Part shown: positions 33,410-42,447 of the stretch, piece by piece
Layout: each line of letters starts with the position of its first letter
Position numbering within the stretch: position 1 is the first letter of the stretch
DNA from: Solirubrobacteraceae bacterium
GTDB lineage: Bacteria > Actinomycetota > Thermoleophilia > Solirubrobacterales > Solirubrobacteraceae
Length of the DNA: 64,000 nucleotides
Direction of reading: 5' to 3'
Assembly (NCBI GenBank): GCA_016462625.1
Contig: JAEMSV010000009.1
Coordinates: 1-64,000, forward strand
Translations under genes and position numbers: made by a program
Notes under the pieces: generated by a model
What the model was told of the DNA's origin: nothing
Seen by the model: the letters and a program-made list of their open reading frames with translations, nothing else
The model's database searches: none

Positions 33410-33616
33410 CTACTCGCCCTGGTCGGCGGGCGCGTCAGCGCGCTTCGCCGCCTGAGCGTCGTGGTCGGGCAGCAGGATCCCGCCGCCCTCGCACCAGGGG
33501 CACGTCACCGTGCTCGGTGAGCCGCCGAGGTTCGACGTCACCTTGCCCGTCCCGCGACAGGGCGGGCACGGGATCTCGGCGGTCTCCTCGGAGGTCTGGT
33601 CGTCTTCGGTTGCCAC
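33410..33616 (-). CDS. Small DnaJ-type zinc-ribbon protein
   Basis: 68 residues from GTG. Two CxxCxGxG-like motifs (CPPCRGTGK and CPWCEGGG) 18 residues apart form a minimal DnaJ-type zinc site. Acidic at both ends. No other domain. Function unknown; divergent from gluQ by 35 bp. Confidence 0.72.
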   Translation of the reverse strand: MATEDDQTSEETAEIPCPPCRGTGKVTSNLGGSPSTVTCPWCEGGGILLPDHDAQAAKRADAPADQGE

Positions 33617-33651
33617 AGCGGCGGGCAGGCTAGCGCCTAGGCTCCCATCCC

Positions 33652-34557
33652 GTGCTCACGCCCCACGGCCGCTTCGCCCCATCCCCCACCGGCGTGCTGC
33701 ATCTGGGCAATCTGCGCACCGCCCTGCTGGCATGGCTGTTCGCCCGCAGCCAGGGGGCGCGGTTCCTGATGCGGGTCGAGGATCTCGACGCCGGCCGGGT
33801 CCGCCCCGGGCTCGAGGACGGCCAGCTCGCCGATCTCGCGGCGATCGGACTGGACTGGGACGGTGACGTGGTGCGCCAATCCGAGCGGCTCGACGTGTAC
33901 GCCGCGGTGATCGAGCAGCTCGAGGGGGATGGGTTGCTGTACCCCTGCTACTGCACGCGCAGGGAGATCCGGGAGGCGGCCTCGGCACCCCACGGAGCCG
34001 TGGCGGATGGCGCGTACCCGGGCACCTGCCGCGACCTCACCGCCGCCCAGCGCGCCGAGCGGGAGTCACGCGGGCGTCCGCCGGCACTGCGCCTACGGGC
34101 AGGCGACGTGAAGATCACCTTCGACGACCGCCTGCTCGGGCCGGTCGAGGGCGTCGTCGACGACCTCGTCGTGCGTCGCAACGACGGGGCCCCCGCCTAT
34201 AACCTCGCCGTGGTGGTCGACGATGCGTTCCAGTCCATCGGCGAGGTCGTCCGCGGGGCGGATCTGGCCGACTCGACGCCGCGGCAGCTCCTGCTCGGTC
34301 GCCTGCTCGACCTTGCCCCACCGCGCTACGCCCACGTGCCGCTCATGCTCGGTCCCGACGGCGTGCGCCTGGCCAAGCGCCACGGGGCCGTGACGCTCGC
34401 CGACCGGGCGGAGCTCGGCGAGACGCCCGCCCAGGTCCGAGGGCGCCTCGCGGAGGGCCTCGGTCTCGCCGCGCCGGGTGAACGCGTGAGCATGGACGAG
34501 CTGCTCGCGCGGTTCGACCCTGCCGCGCTGCCGCGTGAGCCGACGGTCTTCGCCTGA
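33652..34557 (+). CDS. gluQ: Glutamyl-Q tRNA(Asp) synthetase
   Basis: 301 residues, a truncated GluRS that charges Glu onto queuosine in tRNA-Asp. HIGH-type motif GRFAPSPTGVLHLGNLRTAL, zinc ligands CYCTRREI...YPGTCRD, and a KMSKS-like LAKRHGAVTLAD (degenerate, as in the family). Lacks the anticodon-binding domain. GTG start. The stop overlaps the next start (TGATG). Confidence 0.93.
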   Translation: MLTPHGRFAPSPTGVLHLGNLRTALLAWLFARSQGARFLMRVEDLDAGRVRPGLEDGQLADLAAIGLDWDGDVVRQSERLDVYAAVIEQLEGDGLLYPCYCTRREIREAASAPHGAVADGAYPGTCRDLTAAQRAERESRGRPPALRLRAGDVKITFDDRLLGPVEGVVDDLVVRRNDGAPAYNLAVVVDDAFQSIGEVVRGADLADSTPRQLLLGRLLDLAPPRYAHVPLMLGPDGVRLAKRHGAVTLADRAELGETPAQVRGRLAEGLGLAAPGERVSMDELLARFDPAALPREPTVFA

Positions 34558-34805
34558 TGCGCCTCGTCCGTTTCTGGCTGCCGGTGATCGTCTGTCTCGC
34601 CGGGATCGCCGCGGTCGCGCTGACGCGCCACGAGGACGGGATCGAGGGTGGGCTGCTGATCGTCAGCGCCGGCCTGTCCATCTGGTTGCTGAACCTGCTG
34701 TTCCGCGTCGGCGTCCAGGGAGATCGCGAACGCGACGACGAGCAGCGGGCCCGGGAGTACTTCGACCAACACGGCCACTGGCCCGACGAGCGGCCGCGCC
34801 GGTAG
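34557..34805 (+). CDS. Small two-helix membrane protein
   Basis: 82 residues with two membrane helices (LVRFWLPVIVCLAGIAAVAL and GGLLIVSAGLSIWLLNLLF) and a basic/acidic cytosolic tail containing EYFDQHGHWPDE. Translationally coupled to gluQ and followed 9 bp later by rnd. Function unknown. Confidence 0.72.
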   Translation: MRLVRFWLPVIVCLAGIAAVALTRHEDGIEGGLLIVSAGLSIWLLNLLFRVGVQGDRERDDEQRAREYFDQHGHWPDERPRR

Positions 34806-34814
34806 GTTCCCGGC

Positions 34815-36017
34815 ATGGACGCCCTCGCCACCAGCAGCGACATCGCTGAAGTCGCCGCCGCCGCGAAGCTGAGCGGGCGCTTCGGCATCGACACCGAGTT
34901 CATGGGCGAAGGCCGGTACCGCTCGCTGCTGTGCGTCGTCCAGGTCGCCGTCGAGATCGGCGACGAGGTGCGGGTCATCGTCATCGACGGACTCGACCAG
35001 GACGTCGACGTCACGCCACTCGCCGAGATCCTCGCCGACCCCGCGATCGAGGTCGTCATGCACGCCGCGCGGCAGGACATCCCGCTCCTGAAGCGCAGCT
35101 GGGACATCCCCGTCACGAACCTCTTCGACACCCAGGTCGCCGCGGGCTTCGCCGGCCTGCGGGCTCAGCTCGGCTACGACCCGCTGCTCCAGGAGATGCT
35201 GGGCGTGCGCCTGCGCAAGAGCGCGAGCTTCACCAAGTGGGACCGGCGCCCGCTGACCGAGGAGCAGGCCAGCTACGCCCGTGAGGACGTGCTGCACCTG
35301 CTGCAGGTCGCCACGGCGCTGCAGGAGCGGCTGGCGGAGCGCGGCCGACTCGAGTGGGCGCGCGAGGAGTGCCGGCCGCTCGAGCAGATCTCCGACATCC
35401 GCGATACCGAGACCGTCTTCGCGAAGCTCCCCAAGATCAACGGGCTGGACCCGAAGATCCGCGCGGTCGCGTTCGAGCTGGCGGCGTGGCGCGAGGACAC
35501 CGCCCGCGAGGGCGACCGCCCCGCAACGAGCGTGCTGAACGACGCGGCGCTCGTCGAGATCGCCAAACGCCGGCCGGCCGGCCAGCGCGACCTCGAGCAG
35601 ATCCGCGGGGTCAACGAAGGCGCCCTGCGCCGTCGCGGGAAGGCGATCATCGAAGCGGTCGCCCGCGGCCTCGAGCGGGATCCGATCCCCAACACGCCGT
35701 CCCGGCACATCCAGCCCGACGCGCGAGACGCGCCGCTGATCGCGCTGGCCGAGGCGCTCATCCGGACGCGCGCGATGGACGCCGAGCTGGCCTACGAGCT
35801 CATCGCCGCGCGGGCGGACCTCCAGCGGATCGTGACGGCGGTGCGGACCGGCGCCGATACGAGCCCCGAGGAATGCGGCGACGTGCGGACGCTCCAGGGC
35901 TGGCGCCGGGAGGTCGTCGGCGAGGAGCTGCTCGAGCTCCTCACGGGCCGGCGTGAGCTGTCCGTCGGGCCGAAGCTGGACGTCGAGGTCCGGACGGTCG
36001 ACGCCGAACCGGCCTAG
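34815..36017 (+). CDS. rnd: Ribonuclease D
   Basis: 400 residues. 3'-5' exonuclease DEDDy motifs: GIDTEFMGE (Exo I), EVVMHAARQDIPLLKR (Exo II) and YAREDVLHLL (Exo III with Tyr). Two C-terminal HRDC domains follow (AFELAAWREDTAREGDRPATSVLND... and DAPLIALAEALIRTRAMD). Acts in tRNA 3' processing. Tail-to-tail with pilB1, overlapping 4 bp. Confidence 0.93.
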   Translation: MDALATSSDIAEVAAAAKLSGRFGIDTEFMGEGRYRSLLCVVQVAVEIGDEVRVIVIDGLDQDVDVTPLAEILADPAIEVVMHAARQDIPLLKRSWDIPVTNLFDTQVAAGFAGLRAQLGYDPLLQEMLGVRLRKSASFTKWDRRPLTEEQASYAREDVLHLLQVATALQERLAERGRLEWAREECRPLEQISDIRDTETVFAKLPKINGLDPKIRAVAFELAAWREDTAREGDRPATSVLNDAALVEIAKRRPAGQRDLEQIRGVNEGALRRRGKAIIEAVARGLERDPIPNTPSRHIQPDARDAPLIALAEALIRTRAMDAELAYELIAARADLQRIVTAVRTGADTSPEECGDVRTLQGWRREVVGEELLELLTGRRELSVGPKLDVEVRTVDAEPA

Positions 36018-37774
36018 TGGCCGGACGTGACGCGCTGGACCTCGGAGATCGAGGTCAGGCCCGCACGGACCTTCGACAGACCGTCCTCGCGCATCGTGCG
36101 CATGCCCTCTTCGACGGCGGCGCGCGCGATGGTGTCCGCGTCGGCGTTCTCGACGGTGAGGCGGCGAAGCCTCTCCGTCATCTCGAGGACCTCGTAGAGG
36201 CCCACGCGGCCGCGGTAGCCGGCGTTGCCGCAGGCGTTGCAGCCGCCGGGCTCGTAGATCGTGACGGGCTGGTCCCCGGGCATCCCCACCGATGAGGCGG
36301 GGACGGTCGCCGGGCGGCGGCACTCGGGGCACAGCCGCCGGGTCAGGCGCTGGCCGACAACGCACGTGATCGCCGAAGCGACCAGGTACGGCGGAACGCC
36401 CATCTCCGACAGACGCGTGACCGTGGTTGCCGCGTTGTTGGTGTGCAGCGTGGAGAGGACGAGGTGGCCCGTGATCGCGGCCTGGACCGCGATGTTCGCG
36501 CTCTCCGGGTCGCGGATCTCGCCGACCATGATCACGTCCGGGTCGGCGCGCATGGCGGCCTTCAGGCCGGTGCCGAACGTGAGTCCGGTCTTGGCGTTGA
36601 TCTGCATCTGCTTGACGCCAGCCAGGCGGTACTCGACCGGGTCCTCGATGGTCATGATCGTCAGGTCGTCGGAGAGGATCTCCGCCAGGCAGCCGTAGAG
36701 CGTCGTGGTCTTGCCCGAGCCGGTCGGCCCGGTCGTCAGGATGCCGCCGTTGGCGCTCGTGATCGCCTTGATGAGCTTCGCGCGGTCGTCCTCCTCCATC
36801 CCGACCTCGTCGAGGCGCAGCAGCTCGCCGCCGGAGTCCAGGATTCGCAGGACGACGGACTCGCCGTTGACGAGCGGGACGGTGACGACGCGGAGATCGA
36901 CCTTGCGACCCTCGACGCTGAGCCCGACGCGGCCATCCTGCGGGATGCGCCGCTCGGCGATGTCGAGGTCCGAGATGACCTTGATCCGGGAGATCACGGC
37001 AGGCGCCATGTTCGAAGGGATCGTCGAGGCGACGTGCACGACGCCGTCGATGCGGAAGCGGACGCGGATCGCGCCGTCGATCGGCTCCAGGTGGATGTCC
37101 GAGGCGCGGCGCTGGATGGCCTCGGCGATGATCGAGCGGACCAGGCGGACGGCGGGTGCGTCGCCCTCGGTCGCAGCTGCGGACTCCGAGCCGTCCTCGT
37201 CGGGCGGCTGGGTGCCGAGCACGTCCTCGGCCTGCTCGGTGACCTCGGAGACGGCCGTCTCGAGCTGGGAGACCTGGCTGATCAGGACGTTGAACTCGTC
37301 CGACGAGACGATCGCCGGGCGCACCGCGCGGCCCGTGATCATCGAGATGTCGTCGACCGCGAGGACGTTGGAGGGCTCGACCATCGCGACGATGAGGGTG
37401 TCGCCGGCACCGAAGCCGACCGGCAGCGACTGGAGGCGGCGCGCGACGTCGATGTCCAGCAGGTTGGCCGCGGCGACGTCGACGCGCTGACCGTCCAGAT
37501 TGAGCCGGGGAAGACCGAATCGGGCAGCCACGGCGTTGGCGAGGTCGTCGGAGGTCAGGATGCCGCGCTCGATGAGCACGTCGCCCATGCGCTTGCCGGA
37601 GCCGCGGGCGGCGACGACCGCGCCCTCGACGTCCACACGGCGCGCGAAGCCCAGCTCGACGATCACGTCGCCGAGGAGCTTGCCCGGGCGCAGGCGATAT
37701 GCCTCCCCGGAAACCTGTTCCTGCCCGCCGTCTGGGTTCGGTGAGGCAGGAGGCGGAATGTGTGCGGCCTCCAT
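36014..37774 (-). CDS. pilB: Type IV pilus assembly ATPase PilB (copy 1)
   Basis: Hexameric motor for pilus extension (cytosol). 586 residues. N-terminal GspE/MshEN domain (LLGDVIVELGFARRVDVEGAV...), ATPase with Walker A TGPTGSGKTTTLYG, Asp box ASDIHLEP, Walker B and His box (MVGEIRDPESA, TGHLVLSTLHTN), zinc site CPEC...CNACGNAGYRGRVGLYEV. ATG 37774 chosen; GTG 37777 is adjacent. Faces away from the copper operon (110-bp divergent gap). About half identical to the second PilB. Confidence 0.94.
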   Translation of the reverse strand: MEAAHIPPPASPNPDGGQEQVSGEAYRLRPGKLLGDVIVELGFARRVDVEGAVVAARGSGKRMGDVLIERGILTSDDLANAVAARFGLPRLNLDGQRVDVAAANLLDIDVARRLQSLPVGFGAGDTLIVAMVEPSNVLAVDDISMITGRAVRPAIVSSDEFNVLISQVSQLETAVSEVTEQAEDVLGTQPPDEDGSESAAATEGDAPAVRLVRSIIAEAIQRRASDIHLEPIDGAIRVRFRIDGVVHVASTIPSNMAPAVISRIKVISDLDIAERRIPQDGRVGLSVEGRKVDLRVVTVPLVNGESVVLRILDSGGELLRLDEVGMEEDDRAKLIKAITSANGGILTTGPTGSGKTTTLYGCLAEILSDDLTIMTIEDPVEYRLAGVKQMQINAKTGLTFGTGLKAAMRADPDVIMVGEIRDPESANIAVQAAITGHLVLSTLHTNNAATTVTRLSEMGVPPYLVASAITCVVGQRLTRRLCPECRRPATVPASSVGMPGDQPVTIYEPGGCNACGNAGYRGRVGLYEVLEMTERLRRLTVENADADTIARAAVEEGMRTMREDGLSKVRAGLTSISEVQRVTSGH

Positions 37775-37852
37775 CACCCAGGTGAATCGGCAGATAGACG
37801 AGCCAGGTTGAGCCCGGAACCGGTGAAATGAGACGGTCCGGGGCTATCGGCG

Positions 37853-37867
37853 TACCCCCAGGGGGTA
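37853..37867. promoter_or_regulatory. CsoR-box-like palindrome before the copper operon
   Basis: TACCCCCAGGGGGTA, a perfect 15-bp palindrome matching the TACCC-N5-GGGTA layout known for copper-sensing CsoR repressors of actinobacteria. It is 17 bp before the copZ ATG and inside the divergent pilB1/copZ gap. No csoR gene lies in the window. Confidence 0.7.
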
Positions 37868-37884
37868 TCTGCTACGGTGGGTCC

Positions 37885-38094
37885 ATGGCCGCCCTGACCC
37901 GCACCTACACCGTCACCGGAATGACCTGCGCGCACTGCGTCCTCTCCGTGCGCGAAGAGCTGGAGGAGATCCCCGGGGTCACGGCGGTCGATGTCGACCT
38001 CGAGAGCGGGCGCACCGAGGTCAGCGGCGAGACGTTCACCGACGACGCCGTCCGCGCCGCCGTCCACGACGCCGGATACGAGCTCGCCCCATGA
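37885..38094 (+). CDS. copZ: Copper chaperone CopZ (HMA domain)
   Basis: 69 residues: a single heavy-metal-associated domain with the copper ligands GMTCAHC (Cys15, Cys18) and the conserved Y near the end. Delivers Cu(I) to CopA. Overlaps the next gene by four bases (ATGA), giving a tightly coupled three-gene copper operon. Confidence 0.94.
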   Translation: MAALTRTYTVTGMTCAHCVLSVREELEEIPGVTAVDVDLESGRTEVSGETFTDDAVRAAVHDAGYELAP

Positions 38095-38954
38095 GCGTCG
38101 CCGCGCGCCTGGCGGGGTTCGCCCTGGTCCTGCTGGTGGCCTTCGGCCTCGGGGCGCTCGCCGGCGGCGTCATCGATCCTGCCCGCCGGACGTCGGACGC
38201 GCCCGCAGCGCATGCCGAGGCCGAGAGCCACGGCGCGGACGTGAAGCACGACGAGGCCGCGCCTGCTGCCGTCCGCGGCCTCGCCGTCGCCGACGATGGG
38301 TTGCGGCTCGACCTGCGGACCCCCGCGATCACGCCGGGCTCGAAGCCCGAACTGCGCTTCCGCGTCCTCGACGCCCGCGGGACCCCGGTCCGCGCGTACG
38401 ACCTCGAGCACGAGCGGCGCATGCACGTGATCGTCGTCCGGCGCGATCTGCGCGGGTTCCAGCACATCCACCCCCGCCTCGCCGCCGACGGCACCTGGCG
38501 CGCACCGCTGACCATCGCCGAGCCGGGGAGCTACCGGGTCTTCGCGGACTTCTCGCACACCGGCACCGCACGGACGCTCGCCGCCGATCTGCGCGTGCCC
38601 GGCAGCGCACGCCTCGCAGACCTTCCCGCCCCCACCCGCTCCGCTTCAGCCGGTGGCGGGCTGCGCGCGCAGCTGGCGGCGGCCCCGCTGCGCGCCGGGC
38701 GCGAGACGACGCTGCGCTTCACGCTTGACCGCGGCGGCAGGCCGGTCGCGCCGCAGCCGTACCTCGGCGCGCGCGGGCACCTCGTCGCCCTGCGCGAGGG
38801 CGACCTCGCCTTCCTCCACGTCCACCCCGTCTCCGACGACGCCGCGGACTTCGAGGCGACGCTCCCGACGCCGGGGCGCTACCGCCTGTTCCTCCAGGTC
38901 CGCGTCGACGGCGCCGTCCGGACCGCGCCGTTCACCGTGGAGGTGCCGCGATGA
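38091..38954 (+). CDS. Exported His-rich protein of the copper operon, two-repeat
   Basis: 287 residues. N-terminal membrane helix ([21 protein letters not shown]), a His/Glu-rich linker ([15 protein letters not shown]), then two homologous domains, each containing H-x-V-x-x-x-R/E-x-D-L-x-F-x-H-x-HP ([20 protein letters not shown] and [18 protein letters not shown]) followed by a beta strand (GSYRVFADF / GRYRLFLQV). The paired His motifs suggest extracytoplasmic metal binding. Sandwiched between copZ and copA with 4-bp overlaps, so probably copper storage, buffering or export on the outer face. No family name that I can support. Confidence 0.78.
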   Translation: MSVAARLAGFALVLLVAFGLGALAGGVIDPARRTSDAPAAHAEAESHGADVKHDEAAPAAVRGLAVADDGLRLDLRTPAITPGSKPELRFRVLDARGTPVRAYDLEHERRMHVIVVRRDLRGFQHIHPRLAADGTWRAPLTIAEPGSYRVFADFSHTGTARTLAADLRVPGSARLADLPAPTRSASAGGGLRAQLAAAPLRAGRETTLRFTLDRGGRPVAPQPYLGARGHLVALREGDLAFLHVHPVSDDAADFEATLPTPGRYRLFLQVRVDGAVRTAPFTVEVPR

Positions 38955-41122
38955 GCAGCCAGCACCTGGAACTCCCGATCACCGGTATGACCTGCGCCTC
39001 GTGCGCGAACCGCATCGAGCGCAAGCTGAACAAGCTCGACGGCGTCCAGGCCAGTGTGAACTACGCCACCGAGCGGGCGACCGTGGACTTCGATGCCGAC
39101 GCGGTGGGCGCCGACGAGCTCGTTGCCGCCGTGCAGGCCGCCGGCTACGACGCCGCGCTGCCCGCCGAGGACCGAGCAGCCGAGGACGAGCCCGACCCGT
39201 CGGAGCCGCTGCGCCGCCGGCTCGTGATCTCGGCGGCGCTCACGCTGCCCGTGCTGCTGTTGTCGATGATCCCGCCGCTGCAGTTCGACAACTGGCAGTG
39301 GCTCGTGCTGACGCTCGCCTCGCCGGTGGTCGTGTGGGGAGCCTGGCCGTTCCACCGTGCCGCATGGCTGAACCTGCGGCACGCGACGGCGACGATGGAC
39401 ACCCTCGTCTCGGTCGGGGTGCTCACGGCCTGGCTGTGGTCGCTGTACGCGCTGTTCCTCGGCGACGCGGGGATGACGGGCATGACGATGTCGTTCACGT
39501 GGCTGCCCGACGAGGCGGGGTCGACCGACGAGATCTACCTCGAGGTCGCGTCGGCCGTGACGGTCTTCATCCTCGCCGGGCGGTACTTCGAGCAGCGCGC
39601 CAAGCACCGCGCGGGCGCAGCGCTCCGGTCGCTGCTGGCGCTCGGCGCGAAGGATGTCGCACGGCTTGCGGACGACGGGACGGAGACGCGCGTGCCGATC
39701 GAGGAGCTGCGCGTCGGCGACCGGTTCGCGGTGCGGCCCGGTGAGAAGATCGCGACGGACGGGGTGGTCGTCGAGGGCCGCTCGGCCGTCGACCAGTCGC
39801 TGTTGACCGGTGAGTCCGTGCCGGTCGAGAAGGCCCCGGGCGACGAGGTCGCCGGCGCGACCGTGAACGCGGGTGGCCGCCTCGTCGTGCGGGCGACGCG
39901 GGTCGGTGCCGACACGGCGCTCGCGCAGATCGCGCGGCTCGTCACCGACGCCCAATCGGGCAAGGCGCCGGTCCAGCGGCTCGCCGACCGGGTCTCGGGC
40001 GTCTTCGTCCCCGTCGTGATCGTGCTCGCCGTCGCAACGCTCGGGTTCTGGCTCGGCGCCGGCGAGAGCGCGACGTTCGCGCTCAGCGCCGCCGTGTCGG
40101 TCCTGATCATCGCCTGCCCCTGCGCACTCGGGCTCGCCACGCCGACCGCGCTGTTGGTGGGGACGGGGCGGGGCGCGCAGCTCGGGCTGCTCATCAAGGG
40201 CCCGGAGGTCCTCGAGTCCACCCGGCGGGTCGACACGATCGTCCTCGACAAGACGGGGACCGTCACCACCGGGCGGATGACGCTGGTCGACACCGACGTC
40301 CCCGATGACGTCCTGCGGCTGGCGGGCGCGGTCGAGGACGCCTCCGAGCATCCCATCGCCCAGGCGGTCGCTCGCGGCGCCCGGGAGCGCGTGGGCGCTC
40401 TGCCACCGGTGACCGACTTCGCGAGCGAGCCAGGGGTCGGCGTGACGGGCGTGGTCGACGGCCACCACGTCGCCGTCGGCCGGGGTGTGAGCATTGTGGT
40501 TCGGGAGCCGACGGAGAATGCGCACACCCCCCTCTCGGTGACGATCGACGGCGAGGCGCGCGGCGTGCTGTCGGTCGCCGACGCGGTCAAGCCGACCTCC
40601 GCGGCGGCGATCGGCCGGCTCCGCGCGCTGGGCCTCCGCCCGATCCTCCTGACCGGAGACACCGAGGAGACGGCCCGGGCCGTGGCCGCGGAGGTCGGGA
40701 TCGACGAGGTCATCGCCGAGGTCCTGCCCGGCGAGAAGGCCGCGGTCATCTCCCGGCTGCAGGCCGAAGGCGCCGTCGTGGCGATGGTCGGCGACGGGGT
40801 CAACGACGCGCCCGCCCTCGCCCAGGCGGACCTCGGCCTGGCGATCGGGACCGGCACGGACGTGGCGATCGAGGCGTCGGATCTCACGCTGGTGTCGGGC
40901 GACCTGCACGCGGCGGGCGACGCCATCCGGCTGTCCCGGGCGACGCTGCGGACCATCCAGCAGAACCTCGTGTGGGCCTTCGGCTACAACCTCGCGGCTC
41001 TGCCCCTGGCCGCGGCCGGGCTGCTGAATCCGCTGGTCGCGGGCGCCGCGATGGGGCTGTCGAGCGTGTCGGTCGTCGCGAATGCCCTGCGGCTGCGGCG
41101 ATTCCGTCCCGAGGTCCGGTAG
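38951..41122 (+). CDS. copA: Copper-exporting P1B-type ATPase
   Basis: 723 residues. N-terminal HMA domain GMTCASC (Cys15, Cys18), eight-helix layout with [16 protein letters not shown] (CPC), actuator [10 protein letters not shown], phosphorylation DKTGT, HP motif SEHPIAQAV, hinge [22 protein letters not shown]. Expels Cu(I). Unusual: codons ~511-527 in the nucleotide-binding domain ([16 protein letters not shown]) are encoded by a 49-bp palindromic repeat also found outside genes at 56730. It replaces the usual variable loop and keeps the frame. Confidence 0.96.
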   Translation: MSSQHLELPITGMTCASCANRIERKLNKLDGVQASVNYATERATVDFDADAVGADELVAAVQAAGYDAALPAEDRAAEDEPDPSEPLRRRLVISAALTLPVLLLSMIPPLQFDNWQWLVLTLASPVVVWGAWPFHRAAWLNLRHATATMDTLVSVGVLTAWLWSLYALFLGDAGMTGMTMSFTWLPDEAGSTDEIYLEVASAVTVFILAGRYFEQRAKHRAGAALRSLLALGAKDVARLADDGTETRVPIEELRVGDRFAVRPGEKIATDGVVVEGRSAVDQSLLTGESVPVEKAPGDEVAGATVNAGGRLVVRATRVGADTALAQIARLVTDAQSGKAPVQRLADRVSGVFVPVVIVLAVATLGFWLGAGESATFALSAAVSVLIIACPCALGLATPTALLVGTGRGAQLGLLIKGPEVLESTRRVDTIVLDKTGTVTTGRMTLVDTDVPDDVLRLAGAVEDASEHPIAQAVARGARERVGALPPVTDFASEPGVGVTGVVDGHHVAVGRGVSIVVREPTENAHTPLSVTIDGEARGVLSVADAVKPTSAAAIGRLRALGLRPILLTGDTEETARAVAAEVGIDEVIAEVLPGEKAAVISRLQAEGAVVAMVGDGVNDAPALAQADLGLAIGTGTDVAIEASDLTLVSGDLHAAGDAIRLSRATLRTIQQNLVWAFGYNLAALPLAAAGLLNPLVAGAAMGLSSVSVVANALRLRRFRPEVR
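40482..40530. repeat. 49-bp palindromic element, copy inside copA
   Basis: Outer arms GGGGTGTG...CACACCCC and GCATT...AATGC, separated by a non-pairing A/G, inner TCGG...CCGA. 43 of 49 positions match the copy at 56730-56778 without gaps. Fully inside the copA reading frame. Confidence 0.85.
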
Positions 41123-41143
41123 ACTTCCTTTCCGGAAAGAAGT
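41123..41143. promoter_or_regulatory. Palindrome before the Xre-RES pair
   Basis: Core TTTCCGGAAA (41129-41138), perfect; extended arms CTTC / GAAG with one extra base on the left. It begins on the base after the copA stop and ends 24 bp before the antitoxin start. Such antitoxins usually repress their own promoter, so this is the likely operator. Confidence 0.6.
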
Positions 41144-41167
41144 TCAACGGACCAGAACGGAGCCCGC

Positions 41168-41830
41168 ATGAGCGTCGCCGTCGGCGCCCCCGCCCAGCTG
41201 GAGGACCTGCGTGAGATGGCGCGGGAGCTCGGCGTCCTGCTCGAGCCTGCCGCGGTCCCGGCCGGCGGCGCCGCCCGAGACGCGTGGCTGTCCGAGCTCG
41301 AGGACCGGGTGTTCGCCCTCTCCTCCGGGCTACCGGAGGGCACCGAGGACTACGACGCGCGGCGTCTGTGGGAGCTCCTCCACGCCCTGCGGAGAACCGC
41401 GCACGCCGACACCGACCGCGTCGAGCTCGCCGCGATGATGCTCGGCGACGTGACCCGGCGCCTGGGTCGTCGCCTGCTGCACGACGAGCTCGACGATCCG
41501 CGGGCCGCGGCGGACGACGTGCTGCGCACGCTCGCGGCGACGCCCGCGACCGACGTCGCGCGCCTGCTCGGCGTGTCGACGAAGACCATCGGCGCCTGGC
41601 GGGCCGGCAAGCCGGTGACCCGGAACGCCGAGCGGATCGTGCTCGTCGCGCACGTCATCACGTACCTGCGCGCGTCGCTCACCCCGAGCGGCCTGATCCA
41701 GTGGTTCGCCGCGCCGCGCGAGCAGCTCGCCGGGCGCACGCCGCTGGAGCTCCTCGACGGTCCGCTCGCCCCCGCCCGCGAGGCGCTCATCTCCCTGGCG
41801 CGCGGAGCCCGTGGCCAGCTGGCGGACTGA
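41168..41830 (+). CDS. Xre/ParS/MbcA-type antitoxin of a RES toxin
   Basis: 220 residues. Helix-turn-helix around residues 125-150 (TDVARLLGVSTKTIGAWRAGKPV), followed by the C-terminal toxin-binding region typical of Xre-RES antitoxins (GLIQWFAAPREQLAGRTPLELLDG). The N-terminal 110 residues (GLPEGTEDYDARRLWELLHALRR) are longer than in compact antitoxins. Overlaps the RES gene by 20 bp. Likely neutralises the toxin and represses the pair. Confidence 0.82.
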   Translation: MSVAVGAPAQLEDLREMARELGVLLEPAAVPAGGAARDAWLSELEDRVFALSSGLPEGTEDYDARRLWELLHALRRTAHADTDRVELAAMMLGDVTRRLGRRLLHDELDDPRAAADDVLRTLAATPATDVARLLGVSTKTIGAWRAGKPVTRNAERIVLVAHVITYLRASLTPSGLIQWFAAPREQLAGRTPLELLDGPLAPAREALISLARGARGQLAD

Positions 41831-42443
41831 GCCCGAGCGCGTGGCCGGCGCCTGGTGGGCGTTCCGGCAGGTCGCGCCTGACTGGCCCGCGCTCTACCAC
41901 GCCGCAGGCGAGCCGCTGCCGAGTCAGCGCTCCGGGCGCTGGCACCGCCAGGGCCAGGGCTACGTGCAGTACCTCGCGCTCGAGCCGCTCGGGGCGTGGG
42001 CCGAGCTGGTCCGCTACGAGGGCATCCGCACCGCCGATCGCGCGGCGCAATACCTGCGCCGGCTGTGGCTCGCCTACGTGCGCGAGGAGGCGATCGCCGA
42101 CCTCTCGACCTTCGACCGGTGGGATGCCTGCGGCCTGGATCCGTCGGTGGCGGTCGGCGACCACGAGGCGTGCCGGGCGCTGGCCGACGAGCTGCGCGAC
42201 GCCGGCTATCGCGGCGTGCTCTCCCCCAGCGCCGCGCTCGTCGGTGGCACGACACTCGCGCTGTTCGGCGCCCGATACGAGAAGGTCCTCCTCGGCGGAC
42301 TGCCCGCCTGGGCGAACCCTCAGCCGGAGCTGCGCATCCCGTGCACGCTCGCCGCCCAGGGCGGGCCGCCCGACCTCCTGCTCGGCGAGACGGTCTTCTC
42401 CGGTGTCGAGCACGAGGGACTCGCCGCGTGGCGGCTACGGTGA
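41811..42443 (+). CDS. RES-domain toxin
   Basis: 210 residues from GTG 41811. RES core: GAWWAFRQ (Arg), SGRWHRQGQGYVQYLALEPLGAWAEL (the R-W, Y-L-A and A-x-x-E positions of the ADP-ribosyl-transferase-like fold), and a C-terminal Ser/Thr region. Known family members (MbcT, ParT, Res) degrade NAD+ or ADP-ribosylate. Gly-His replaces Gly-Asn after the RW. Translationally coupled to the antitoxin; 4 bp before the DsbA-like gene. Confidence 0.82.
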   Translation: MASWRTEPERVAGAWWAFRQVAPDWPALYHAAGEPLPSQRSGRWHRQGQGYVQYLALEPLGAWAELVRYEGIRTADRAAQYLRRLWLAYVREEAIADLSTFDRWDACGLDPSVAVGDHEACRALADELRDAGYRGVLSPSAALVGGTTLALFGARYEKVLLGGLPAWANPQPELRIPCTLAAQGGPPDLLLGETVFSGVEHEGLAAWRLR

Positions 42444-42447
42444 TCGC

